Below are positions 17,371-25,244 of a stretch of DNA of 52,087 nt, piece by piece (position 1 is the stretch's first letter; each line of letters opens with the position of its first letter). The position numbers and the translations under genes are program-made. The notes beneath the pieces were generated by a model that worked only from the letters and a program-made list of their open reading frames with translations, had not been told where the DNA came from and made no database searches. Origin of the DNA: Candidatus Pacearchaeota archaeon (lineage in GTDB: Archaea; Nanoarchaeota; Nanoarchaeia; Pacearchaeales; GW2011-AR1); contig JALOBN010000014.1 of the NCBI GenBank assembly GCA_023228245.1, forward strand, positions 1-52,087, in the 5' to 3' direction.

Positions 17371-19833
17371 CTACTCAAGATAAACAGAAGGTTTTCCTGG
17401 TTTAGTTTTCTTCGCTTTATTTTCAGGATCATATTTTTCTTTATCACTTACAGAAAAAATAGAAACATGCATGTTCGTTTTCTTTTTTATTGTGTCAATT
17501 GAATTTTCATAAATTTGTTTTTCATGTGGAAGAGTATAAATAAATAATTTTTCTTTAACACCAACAATTTTCACAATGTTCGCAATATCTGAAACCAAAT
17601 TTTCAATAACTTTTTCTTGCTCTTCCAGTTTCTCATCAATCTTTTTCTCGTCGGCAACAGGCCATTTCTCTAAAGAAACAAAAGGTTTGTTTCCAAGTTT
17701 TTCCCAAAGTTCTTCTGTAATATGCGGACAAAAAGGAACAAACAATTTTACCATACTTTCAATATCTTTCTTTGCAATTTCTTTTTCTTCTGAAAGTGAT
17801 TCAATTAATTTTCTAAGTTTTATAATCGCAAGATTGTAATCCATAACTTCCAAATCAGAACTTATTTCTTTAATCGTTTTGTTGATTTTGCTTTCTGTTC
17901 TTGGAGAAGATTTTCCTTTTTTGATTTCCGAAATAAAATTAATAAATTTATTTACGAACTTGTGCATGCTTTCAATTCCCGTCGAACTCCAAGACGAATC
18001 TTTGTCAGGAGACGCAATTGAAATTAAGAAAATTCTCAAAGTATCTGCACTGTATTTTTTAATTACGTCAAGAGGGTCGATTGAATTACCAAAATTCTTT
18101 GACATTTTTCTTCCATCTTCTGCATGAACCATTCCCTGATTAAATAAATTATAAGTCGGTTCGTCTAAATTAGTCAACCCTAAATCTCTTAGGAACTTAG
18201 TATAAAATCTAAAATAAATCAAATGCATTGTTGCATGTTCTGCTCCACCAATATACAAATCAATCGGCATCCAATATTTTGCTTTTCCTGTGTCAAATAT
18301 TTTTTTGTTGTTATGTGCGTCGCAGTATCTGAAAAAATACCACGAAGAATTTACAAAAGTATCCATCGTGTCAGTTTCTCTTTTTGCTTCCCCCCCGCAC
18401 TTTGGACATTTCACGTCGGTGAATTTCTTGTAATTAACTAACGGATTTTTCTCGCTTGTAAATTTAATTTCTTCTGGAAGAACAACAGGTAAGTCTTTTT
18501 CAGGAACAGGAACAACTCCACACTTGCTACAATAAATAATTGGAATCGGCGTTCCCCAAAATCTCTGACGAGAAATCAACCAATCTCTTAATTTATAATT
18601 AACAACTTTCTTTCCCAACTTTTTCTGTTCAAGATATTTTGTAATATGAACTTTCGCTTCGTCATTAAATAAATTATCAAACTCTCCAGAATTAACCAAT
18701 CTCCCATTTCCAGAATATGCTTTCAATAATTTTTCTTTTGCTAAATGTTCTTCAGGTTGTATAACAATTTTCTTTTCAATATTATATTTTTCTGCAAAAT
18801 CAAAATCTCTCTGGTCGTGTGCAGGAACAGCCATAACCATCCCACTTCCATAATCAGCTACGACAAAATTCCCCGCGTAAACAGGAACTTTTTCTTTGGT
18901 CATAGGATTAATCGCGTAACTTCCCGTGAAAACTCCTTCCTTTTCCAAATCACCAAAATCTTTTTCTGACGTAGATTTTATTTTTTTCAAAAATTTCTCA
19001 ACTTCTTTTTTCTGTTTCTCTGTAACTAAACTTATTAATTCTGTATGTTGTGCAGAAACAACAACAAAAGTAACTCCAAAAATAGTATCAGGTCTTGTCG
19101 TGAAAACAGGCCATTTCTTTCCATTAATTTCAAAAATAATTTCTGTTCCTTCTGATTTTCCAATCCAATTTCTTTGCATAGATTTAATTCTCTCTGGCCA
19201 GTTCTCAAGTTTGTCAATCCCTTCATAAAGTTCGTCTGCATAATCTGTCGTTTTGAAAAACCATTGTTCAAGATGTTTAATTTCTACATCCGTCGTAGAA
19301 TGTCTCCAGCATTTTCCTCCTTGCACTTGTTCATTTGCTAAAACAGTATTACATTTGGGACACCAATTAACAGCAGAAACTTTTTTGTACGCGAGTCCTT
19401 TCTCAAACATTTTCAAAAAAATCCATTGATCCCATTTGTAATAATCTGGTTTGTGTGTCTCAACCATTCTACTCCAATCATAAGTCAAACCCAAAGCTTT
19501 TTGTTGTCTAATAAAATTCGCAATCGCATCTTCAGTAAATTTCTTCGGATGAGATTTATTTTTTATCGCAGCATTCTCAGCAGGCAAACCAAACGAATCA
19601 AAACCCATCGGATGCAGAACATTAAATCCTTGCATAAGTTTCATTCTCGCTTTGATATCTCCAATAGTGTAATTAAATGCGTGCCCAATATGAAGTCCGC
19701 TTCCCGACGGATAAGGATACATTTCAAGAATGTAAAATTTCTTTTTACGAGGATTATCTTGAACTTCGAAAATTTTCTCCTTCGCCCATTTATCCTGCCA
19801 TTTCTTCTCAACTTTAGCAAAATTAAATTCCAT
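17371..19833 (-). CDS. leuS: Leucyl-tRNA synthetase, bacterial-type
   Basis: An 820-aa class I synthetase. The HIGH motif is at residues 48-51 within YPYPSGSGLHIGHAFNYT, zinc ligands are in NWCPKCNTVLANEQV, the CP1 editing domain contains TTRPDTIFGVTF and VMAVPAHDQRDFDF, and the second signature reads KMSKN instead of KMSKS (about residue 573). The EMYPYPSGxLHxGHxxNYT form and total length are those of bacterial LeuRS, whereas archaeal LeuRS has a different N-terminus and is longer. The C-terminus ends in KPGKPSVYLE, typical of the bacterial form. It is divergent from endA. Confidence 0.94.
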   Translation of the reverse strand: MEFNFAKVEKKWQDKWAKEKIFEVQDNPRKKKFYILEMYPYPSGSGLHIGHAFNYTIGDIKARMKLMQGFNVLHPMGFDSFGLPAENAAIKNKSHPKKFTEDAIANFIRQQKALGLTYDWSRMVETHKPDYYKWDQWIFLKMFEKGLAYKKVSAVNWCPKCNTVLANEQVQGGKCWRHSTTDVEIKHLEQWFFKTTDYADELYEGIDKLENWPERIKSMQRNWIGKSEGTEIIFEINGKKWPVFTTRPDTIFGVTFVVVSAQHTELISLVTEKQKKEVEKFLKKIKSTSEKDFGDLEKEGVFTGSYAINPMTKEKVPVYAGNFVVADYGSGMVMAVPAHDQRDFDFAEKYNIEKKIVIQPEEHLAKEKLLKAYSGNGRLVNSGEFDNLFNDEAKVHITKYLEQKKLGKKVVNYKLRDWLISRQRFWGTPIPIIYCSKCGVVPVPEKDLPVVLPEEIKFTSEKNPLVNYKKFTDVKCPKCGGEAKRETDTMDTFVNSSWYFFRYCDAHNNKKIFDTGKAKYWMPIDLYIGGAEHATMHLIYFRFYTKFLRDLGLTNLDEPTYNLFNQGMVHAEDGRKMSKNFGNSIDPLDVIKKYSADTLRIFLISIASPDKDSSWSSTGIESMHKFVNKFINFISEIKKGKSSPRTESKINKTIKEISSDLEVMDYNLAIIKLRKLIESLSEEKEIAKKDIESMVKLFVPFCPHITEELWEKLGNKPFVSLEKWPVADEKKIDEKLEEQEKVIENLVSDIANIVKIVGVKEKLFIYTLPHEKQIYENSIDTIKKKTNMHVSIFSVSDKEKYDPENKAKKTKPGKPSVYLE

Positions 19834-19885
19834 CTTAAAAACAAGAATAATAAACTTTTAAATATTCCTTCGCCGTAGCATAATA

Positions 19886-20404
19886 ATGGAAAAAATAAAA
19901 GCATATATCACGGGAGAAATAATCTCCAGTGCCGACGCAGACGCATTTTCTTTATACAAAAAAAGTCATTTCGGCGAACCTAAAAGCAACAAAGTCAACT
20001 ACTCATTAACAGAAGCAATGTTCTTGCTGGAAGAAGAAAAAATGGAAATATTTTCTGGAAAGAAAAAATTATCTCAAAAAGAATTTCTGGAAAAATGCAG
20101 GAGAATTGACAAAAAAATTCAGATAACTTATTTAGTTTTCAAAGATTTGAGAGAAAGAGGCTACGTTGTAAAAACTGCACTAAAATTCGGCGCAGATTTC
20201 AGAGTTTATGATAAAGGTTCTGCTCCAGGAGAACAGCACGCAAAATGGATTGTCTTCGCTGAACATGAATCAAATAGAATGACTTGGCATGAATTCTCAG
20301 CAAAAAACAGAGTCGCACATTCAACGAAAAAAAATCTTCTATTGGGAATTGTTGACGAAGAAGGAGATATAAGTTATTACGAAGTAAAATGGATCAAGCC
20401 GTGA
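19886..20404 (+). CDS. endA: tRNA-splicing endonuclease
   Basis: A 172-aa archaeal splicing endonuclease of the short (homotetramer-type) class. The catalytic triad is visible: Tyr108 in DFRVYDKG, His118 in GEQHAKW and Lys148/149 in VAHSTKKN. It cuts bulge-helix-bulge motifs at intron ends; tRNA-Gln at 47152-47265 in this window has such an intron. A TATA-like CTTTTAAATA about 27 bp upstream of the ATG suggests a leaderless mRNA. Length and motifs are normal. Confidence 0.95.
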   Translation: MEKIKAYITGEIISSADADAFSLYKKSHFGEPKSNKVNYSLTEAMFLLEEEKMEIFSGKKKLSQKEFLEKCRRIDKKIQITYLVFKDLRERGYVVKTALKFGADFRVYDKGSAPGEQHAKWIVFAEHESNRMTWHEFSAKNRVAHSTKKNLLLGIVDEEGDISYYEVKWIKP

Positions 20405-20444
20405 GTATAACAAATTTTATTAATGAATTATATCTTTTCCAATT

Positions 20445-21404
20445 ATGCCCGACGCACTACAATTAAAAGAGAAAATAATTTCATTTATTGAAGCAAAAGG
20501 CCCATCCTTACCAATTCAAGTCGCGAAAGAAACGGGAATGAGCATTTTATTCTCATCTGCATTTCTATCTGAATTATATAATGAAAAAAGACTAAATATG
20601 AGCAATTTGCGAGTCGGAAGTTCACCGCTTTATTTTATTTCAGGACAAGAACCTCAACTGGAAAGATTCGCAACTTATTTAAAAAATAAAGAAAAAGAAG
20701 CGTTCCAAATGTTAAAAGAATACAAATTTTTGGAAGATTCAAAACTGCATCCAGCAATAAGAGTTGCGTTAAGAGAAATAAAAGATTATGCAATCCCTTT
20801 CAAAAAAGACGAAGAAATATTTTGGAAATTTTTCACAATATCCGACGACGAAATAAGAAGTATAATAGAAAAACCAGCAGAAGTAGGAATTATCCAAGAA
20901 GAAAAGAGAGAAGAATCAAAAAAAGAAATTATAGAAGAAGTTCCAGAAAAAACTGAAAAAATCTTGAATATTTTTGATGAAGAGAAAAATCCCGACTCTG
21001 AACAAGTTCAAGTCTCGTCCGCCAAAAATGTCGAACGAAAGAAAAAAGAACCAGTTAAGAAATTAAAGAAAGAAACAAAATCGAAAAAACCAAATAAAAA
21101 GAAAGATGAGAATTTTTTTAATAAAATAAAAGAATTTCTTGCTGAACAAAAAATTGAAATTGTAGATATAATTAATTTCAAAAATGACGAGGCGAAAATA
21201 CGTGTGAAAAAAAAAGATTCTGAAGAATTGTTGTTCGCATTCAATAAGAAAAAGATAACCGAGAAAGAAATTTTAAAAGCAAATAAGGAAGCATCTGAAG
21301 AAAAAATGAGATACAGCATATTATCTCTGGGCGAAACTACAAAAAAACTCAACGACTTCATTGACGCGATTAAGAACCTTTCAGAAATAGGAAAAATAGA
21401 ATAA
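20445..21404 (+). CDS. Winged-helix protein with a charged linker and C-terminal alpha/beta domain
   Basis: A 319-aa protein. Residues 1-70 look like a winged helix (LPIQVAKETGMSILFSSAFLSELYNEKRL). Residues 150-225 form a Lys/Glu-rich linker, and the C-terminal 100 residues alternate beta strands and helices (IVDIINFKNDEAKIRVKKKD) in a way that recalls restriction-endonuclease-like folds, but no catalytic PD-(D/E)xK is clear. Probably nucleic-acid binding. It starts 40 bp after endA on the same strand and 37 bp before S17e. Exact role unknown. Confidence 0.75.
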   Translation: MPDALQLKEKIISFIEAKGPSLPIQVAKETGMSILFSSAFLSELYNEKRLNMSNLRVGSSPLYFISGQEPQLERFATYLKNKEKEAFQMLKEYKFLEDSKLHPAIRVALREIKDYAIPFKKDEEIFWKFFTISDDEIRSIIEKPAEVGIIQEEKREESKKEIIEEVPEKTEKILNIFDEEKNPDSEQVQVSSAKNVERKKKEPVKKLKKETKSKKPNKKKDENFFNKIKEFLAEQKIEIVDIINFKNDEAKIRVKKKDSEELLFAFNKKKITEKEILKANKEASEEKMRYSILSLGETTKKLNDFIDAIKNLSEIGKIE

Positions 21405-21441
21405 AAGAAACCTTTAAATAACTAAAAAAAAGAAAAATAAT

Positions 21442-21633
21442 ATGGGAAAAATCAAATCAAAACAGATAAGAAAAGCTGCGAATATTTTGAATAAAGAAGA
21501 GAACGGAATCAGTGATAGTTTTAACAAAAATAAACGAGTTTTGGCTGGATTGACCCCAAGTAAAAAAGTTAGAAACCAAGTAGCAGGTTTGCTAGCGAAG
21601 ATGAAGAAAAGAGAAGCAAAAAACAAGAAGTAA
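21442..21633 (+). CDS. rps17e: Ribosomal protein S17e
   Basis: A 63-aa basic protein matching the archaeal S17e plan: an MGKIKSKQIRKAANIL helix, then FNKNKRVLAGL, then the PSKKVRNQVAGLL helix, with a basic tail. It is part of the small ribosomal subunit. TATA-like CCTTTAAATAAC lies about 30 bp upstream. Length (63) is normal for archaeal S17e. Confidence 0.9.
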   Translation: MGKIKSKQIRKAANILNKEENGISDSFNKNKRVLAGLTPSKKVRNQVAGLLAKMKKREAKNKK

Positions 21634-21671
21634 TTACAAAAACTTTTAAATCGCCTTTTTCTAATAATTTT

Positions 21672-21743
21672 GTCTCTGTAGCTCAGCGGCAGAGCGCGGC
21701 TCTCATAAGGCCGAGGTCGGGCGGTCAGCACTCCCCAGAGACA
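21672..21743 (+). tRNA. tRNA-Met (CAT), with atypical T-loop
   Basis: The acceptor GTCTCTG/CAGAGAC is perfect, the D-stem is GCTC/GAGC, the anticodon stem CGGCT/GGCCG closes the loop CTCATAA, giving anticodon CAT. G1-C72 and a T-G closing pair argue for an elongator (or a CAU Ile2 tRNA) over the initiator. The T-arm GGGCG/CTCCC has one mismatch and its loop reads GTCAGCA instead of the usual TTCRANN. It could be a degraded or unusual tRNA. No CCA is encoded. Confidence 0.8.
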
Positions 21744-21840
21744 TTTTTCTAAATGTATCGCCCACAGGAACGAGGACACAGAGACATTTATCCTATAAAT
21801 GGATATGAGACAAAATTTCCAATTTTAGTCCAGAGACATT
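21736..21840 (+). repeat. Three copies of the tRNA-Met 3' end (CAGAGACATT)
   Basis: CAGAGACATT occurs at the true tRNA 3' end (21736-21745), again at 21779-21788 and at 21831-21840. The two distal copies are both followed within a few bases by CCTAT. Each copy would pair perfectly with the 5' acceptor strand GTCTCTG. The rest of 21841-21997 is AT-rich with no gene seen. Confidence 0.7.
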
Positions 21841-21997
21841 CCTATTCTTAAAATATAAAAAAATAATTATAAGAAAAAGATTACGGAAAAATCCGTAAGA
21901 TAAAATTAATCAGAAAATTTTTCTGACAAAAAAAGAGAAAATGAAAAGTAAAGCAAAATTAAATAAAAAAATTTAAATTAAATCGGAAAAGATAAAA

Positions 21998-22045
21998 TTA
22001 TCTTTTCTTCTTTTTTGTTGTTTTAGCTTTTTTCTTAGCTGCCAT
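21998..22045 (-). CDS. Tiny lysine-rich protein (15 aa)
   Basis: ATG-TAA reading frame encoding MAAKKKAKTTKKKKR. The codons alone would not be convincing, but the frame has a good Shine-Dalgarno, GAGGTG (22052-22057), six bases before the ATG, and a TATA box (22089-22096) about 45 bp upstream, so a leadered, SD-led transcript is likely. That is unusual here, where most genes look leaderless. The peptide resembles histone-tail or S-protein extensions and may bind nucleic acid. Function unknown. Confidence 0.5.
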   Translation of the reverse strand: MAAKKKAKTTKKKKR

Positions 22046-22088
22046 GTTTTACACCTCAATTTTAATTAATTACATTAAGATGTTAATG

Positions 22089-22096
22089 TTTATAAA
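22089..22096 (-). promoter_or_regulatory. TATA box of the 15-aa Lys-rich gene
   Basis: TTTATAAA, with transcription start expected around 22068 and a leader of about 23 nt carrying GAGGTG six bases before the ATG. Confidence 0.5.
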
Positions 22097-22145
22097 TTTT
22101 GTGTAAAAAAAATCTAAAAAATATTTTTTTATCGTCGGAAAATCA

Positions 22146-23834
22146 TTACGCAATCAATTTTCCTGCTTTTTCAAATTTAATTTCCTCATTAATTAATTTT
22201 TTTAATGTTGAATTTAATTCAGAAATTTTAACACGAATTTGTTTTTTCGTATCTCTGTCACGAATTGTTACATCTTTATTTTTTTTGCTTTTCTCGTCGA
22301 TAGTTATGCAAAATGGAGTTCCAATTTCATCATTTCTTGAATACCTTCTTCCAATGCTTCCAGAATTATCATAAGAAACATTCCACTCTTTTTTCAAATC
22401 ATTAAAAATATTTCTTGCAATTTTTTCAAACTCATCACTTTTTATTATTGGAAAGATAGATGCTTTAATTGGAGAAAGAAAAGCAGGAATTTTCAAAACA
22501 ATATTTTGTCTTTCAGAATCAAAAGTATATGCTTTTGACAGCACAGCAAGGAAAATTCTTTCGATTCCGAATGTTGGTTCTATAACTCGCGGAATAACTT
22601 TCTTTTTGTATTTCTCGTCGAAGATTTCAAGATTTTGCTTGCTTTCTTTCTGATGTTGCGTCAAATCATATTGTCCTCTGTTCGCATTTCCACCAAGTTC
22701 TTTAGAACCAAATGGATATTGATAATCTAAATCAAAAGTTGCAGAACTGTAATGACTCAATTCATCTTTTGTATGCTCTCTAATTTTAATTTCAGTCAAA
22801 CCCATCTTTCTCAACCAAAAAATTTGTTCAGCAAGCCAGTAAGCATGCCATTCATCAAGTTTTTTCTTATCTAATAATTCTTTCATCTCTACTTTTCTCA
22901 AATTATCTTTTCCCAATTTTTGAGTTTCTTCGTCTAAAATATTAAATTCAATATTTTTATGTTCCTCGTCGAGCAAATCACATTTTTTTTCTTCGGGATT
23001 GATAAAAAATTCAAATTCTCCAATCTGAAATTCTCTGCTTCTAAATAAAAAATCTCTTGGTGCAATTTCATTTCTAAAACATCTTCCAATCTGTGCAATT
23101 CCAAACGGCAACTGCATTCTTGAAGTCTGCTGGATGATTTTAAAATCCGTAAACATTCCCTGCGCAGTTTCTCCGCGCAGATAAGCGTCAACAGCGTCGA
23201 TAGCACCGACTTTTGTTTTAAACATTAAACTAAATTCTCCTTTGATTTCATAATCCCCGCCACACTTTTCACATTTAACTTTTCCAACTTCACTTTTATC
23301 TATCTTTGTAGAAATTTTACATTTCGGACAATAAACTGCAACATCATTAAAATTTGCAACATGTCCGCTCGCAACCCAAATTTTCGGGTGAGAAATTATG
23401 CTTGCTTCCATTCCAACCATATTTTCTTTTTCTCTAACAAAAAAATTCCACCATTCTTTTTTTATGTTATTAACAAGTTCAACACCTAGCGGACCATAAT
23501 CCCAAAATCCTGCAAAACCGCCGTAAATATCAGAACTCCTAAAAATAAATCCTTTTGTCTTGCAAAAATTTGTTAAGTCTTCAATTGAAATATTATTTTG
23601 AGAGATAAAATTTTCATTAACCAAACTTTTTTTCACATTCCCTGAATCATTTTTTTCTTTTGTTTTTTCTGTAGCCATTTTTTTCAAAATTTCCTTTGCT
23701 TTTTTTTCTGCTTGAGTTTTTGTTTTTCCAAGATAAGCAATGGTTTTCGTTTTCACCTTTCCTTCAACACGTTTATTCTCGTTAAGATAGTAATAATCTC
23801 TTCCGTTTATTGTCTTTTTGACGACAAAACCCAT
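22146..23834 (-). CDS. glyS: Glycyl-tRNA synthetase with an extra N-terminal domain
   Basis: A 562-aa class II synthetase of the dimeric alpha2 type. Visible core: SSDIYGGFAGFWDYGPLG, two zinc pairs YCPKC/KCEKCGG, ETAQGMF, CFRNEIAPRDFLFRSREF (motif 2), and VIEPTFGIERIF (motif 3), plus the C-terminal anticodon-binding domain. About 50 extra residues precede the core (GFVVKKTINGRDYYYLNENK, then KTIAYLGK and a Lys-rich helix), resembling short domains at the N-termini of some transposases. A TATA-like TTTAAAAA 25 bp before the ATG at 23834 supports this long start and a leaderless mRNA. Confidence 0.92.
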   Translation of the reverse strand: MGFVVKKTINGRDYYYLNENKRVEGKVKTKTIAYLGKTKTQAEKKAKEILKKMATEKTKEKNDSGNVKKSLVNENFISQNNISIEDLTNFCKTKGFIFRSSDIYGGFAGFWDYGPLGVELVNNIKKEWWNFFVREKENMVGMEASIISHPKIWVASGHVANFNDVAVYCPKCKISTKIDKSEVGKVKCEKCGGDYEIKGEFSLMFKTKVGAIDAVDAYLRGETAQGMFTDFKIIQQTSRMQLPFGIAQIGRCFRNEIAPRDFLFRSREFQIGEFEFFINPEEKKCDLLDEEHKNIEFNILDEETQKLGKDNLRKVEMKELLDKKKLDEWHAYWLAEQIFWLRKMGLTEIKIREHTKDELSHYSSATFDLDYQYPFGSKELGGNANRGQYDLTQHQKESKQNLEIFDEKYKKKVIPRVIEPTFGIERIFLAVLSKAYTFDSERQNIVLKIPAFLSPIKASIFPIIKSDEFEKIARNIFNDLKKEWNVSYDNSGSIGRRYSRNDEIGTPFCITIDEKSKKNKDVTIRDRDTKKQIRVKISELNSTLKKLINEEIKFEKAGKLIA

Positions 23835-23904
23835 TAAGAATGTTAGGCACTACACTTTTTAAATTTTAGCATAAATCAAAGAAAATAAAGCATAGGGCTG
23901 AGGT

Positions 23905-23941
23905 TTTGATATTAACAGTTTCATTTAGATTTAATATCAAA
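23905..23941 (-). repeat. Perfect 11-bp inverted repeat immediately 3' of tRNA-Cys
   Basis: TTTGATATTAA (23905-23915) and TTAATATCAAA (23931-23941) are exact complements separated by 15 bp. In the direction of tRNA-Cys transcription the hairpin starts at the last base of the tRNA, so it could act as a termination or 3'-processing signal. There is no long T-run. Confidence 0.6.
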
Positions 23942-24013
23942 GCGGAGGGTGGGACTCGAACCCACGAAAATTTGCTCTGCAGGCAAACGCAGTAGCCGCT
24001 GTGCCACCTCCGC
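23941..24013 (-). tRNA. tRNA-Cys (GCA)
   Basis: On the minus strand: acceptor GCGGAGG/CCTCCGC (7 perfect pairs), D-stem GCAC/CTGC with one mismatch, anticodon stem TTTGC/GCAAA closing loop CTGCAGA (anticodon GCA), and T-arm GTGGG-TTCGAGT-CCCAC. Discriminator is T; no CCA encoded. Confidence 0.96.
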
Positions 24014-24088
24014 AATGTGAAATGTTGCTGACCCAAATTAAAAATTTTGGACCCGCATATTGTTGGTAGAAATAAGTTATATTTAAAA

Positions 24089-24928
24089 TTATTTATTGGG
24101 ATAAGAAGATTTGAAAGAAACACCTTTTGCTTTTTTGATTAATCCTTTTTTGTTTTCAGGGATATCTTCATTCAACGCTCTCTTCATATATTTCAAAACT
24201 TTTCTCTTTCTAAATAGAATTGGACGTTTTGAATTAACACATGGTCCTCCAATGCATCCACCTTTGCAAAAAGTCACATCAAGAAATTTTATCTTTTTAT
24301 CAGGATTATTCAAAAATTGGATAACTTCTACAACCCCGTCAGCAATTTTTGTTTCATTGCATTTCAAAACATTATCAACATTTGCAGTTTTGGACAATCC
24401 TCCAGAAAGAGGATAAACTTTAGTGTAATCATTATAAAATTTATCAAATAAAACTTTTTTCTTTGCGTATTTCTTTTCAGATATTTTATTTTCAGTAAGA
24501 ATATTCTTCAATTCTTTATAATCAATAACTGCGTCGATAATTTTTGATTGTTTTGCTTCAACTTTTTTAAAATCGCAGGGAGAGATAAAAACAATTTTAT
24601 GTTGCGGATAAGTTTTCTTGCAAATCTTTGCCATCGCAACCATCGGACTATCAACGGAAATTAGATTCTTGCTATATTCTGGAAATTTTTCCTTAATAGT
24701 TTCAACAATTCCAGGACAGACACTGGAAATAATCAGCCTATCCGAATCTTTTAATTTTTTATGATAGTCTCTGTTAATCATTTTCGCACCAAAAGTTAAT
24801 TCTACGACTTTATCAAAACCTAATTCTTTTAATTGGAAAATTATTTGTGGATAAGAAAAATCTACAACAAAACTCGGAGCAAGCATAGCAACATATTTGC
24901 CTTTCAGTGGAAAAATTAAATCACCCAT
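24089..24928 (-). CDS. Minimal [FeFe]-hydrogenase-like protein (H-cluster domain only)
   Basis: A 279-aa protein matching the C-terminal catalytic domain of iron-only hydrogenases. The four H-cluster cysteines are present: Cys71 in SSVCPG (L1), Cys118 in ISPCDFKK (L2) and Cys221/Cys225 in FCKGGCIGGPC (L3); a GGLS segment near 176 matches the family's GG motif. There is no N-terminal 2[4Fe-4S] ferredoxin region. The residue before Cys71 is Val, where catalytic hydrogenases have the proton-relay Cys (TSCCP), and Ser replaces the conserved Met before Cys118. It could be a sensory, low-activity or non-catalytic member, or an ultraminimal hydrogenase. The ATG at 24928 is preferred over a TTG 24 bp upstream. 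Confidence 0.8.
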   Translation of the reverse strand: MGDLIFPLKGKYVAMLAPSFVVDFSYPQIIFQLKELGFDKVVELTFGAKMINRDYHKKLKDSDRLIISSVCPGIVETIKEKFPEYSKNLISVDSPMVAMAKICKKTYPQHKIVFISPCDFKKVEAKQSKIIDAVIDYKELKNILTENKISEKKYAKKKVLFDKFYNDYTKVYPLSGGLSKTANVDNVLKCNETKIADGVVEVIQFLNNPDKKIKFLDVTFCKGGCIGGPCVNSKRPILFRKRKVLKYMKRALNEDIPENKKGLIKKAKGVSFKSSYPNK

Positions 24929-24987
24929 TTTATTATTTTTACAAGAATGCAAAACTTTTAAAGGTTCCCAATCAAATATTATTACAA

Positions 24988-25062
24988 GCCTCGGTAGCTC
25001 AGCCTGGATAGAGCATTAGCCTTCTAAGCTAAGGGTCGCAGGTTCAAATCCTGTCCGGGGCA
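24988..25062 (+). tRNA. tRNA-Arg (TCT)
   Basis: Acceptor GCCTCGG/CCGGGGC (one T-G pair), D-stem GCTC/GAGC, anticodon stem TTAGC/GCTAA with loop CTTCTAA (anticodon TCT), T-arm GCAGG-TTCAAAT-CCTGT, discriminator A. No CCA is encoded. Confidence 0.97.
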
Positions 25063-25234
25063 TATAATTAAACGAAGTAAAATTATATTAATTCTAATTT
25101 GAACCGTTGGTGCAAATCCCGAGAGTTTACACGAATTCCAAGAAATTTAGTTTTTTTATGGGCTTTTCTTTTTCTAAAAGAAAAAACCAAGATGCAATGA
25201 ATGTGGGCTGAGTTGTTCCGAGGCTTTTAATTAA
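25055..25234 (+). repeat. tRNA-Arg-associated module flanked by copies of the tRNA 3' end
   Basis: The tRNA 3' end CCGGGGCATATAATTAA (25055-25071) is repeated as CCGAGGCTTTTAATTAA (25218-25234), 14/17 identical and 163 bp downstream. The distal copy is the exact complement of the tRNA 5' acceptor strand GCCTCGG. The interior shares two motifs with the module behind tRNA-Val: CCCGAGAGTTTACACGA (25118-25134) and GCAATGAATGTGGGCTGAG (25194-25212). A hairpin CTTTTTCTAAAAGAAAAA sits in the interior. No gene is seen. Confidence 0.6.
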
Positions 25235-25244
25235 TCTAAGAGAA

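Noticed and set aside
21672..21743. Initiator tRNA-Met
   Set aside because: Archaeal initiators have A1-U72 and three G-C pairs in the lower anticodon stem. Here G1-C72 and a T-G pair next to the loop argue for elongator or Ile2.
21414..21779. Minus-strand frame covering S17e and tRNA-Met
   Set aside because: It overlaps an identified ribosomal protein gene and a tRNA on the other strand and has no recognisable content.
23866..24123. Minus-strand frame through tRNA-Cys
   Set aside because: It reads straight through the tRNA and into the end of the hydrogenase-like gene; the tRNA structure is perfect.
25063..25217. C/D-box or other snoRNA behind tRNA-Arg
   Set aside because: CTGA occurs, but no good C box (RTGATGA) or C'/D' pair at proper spacing.
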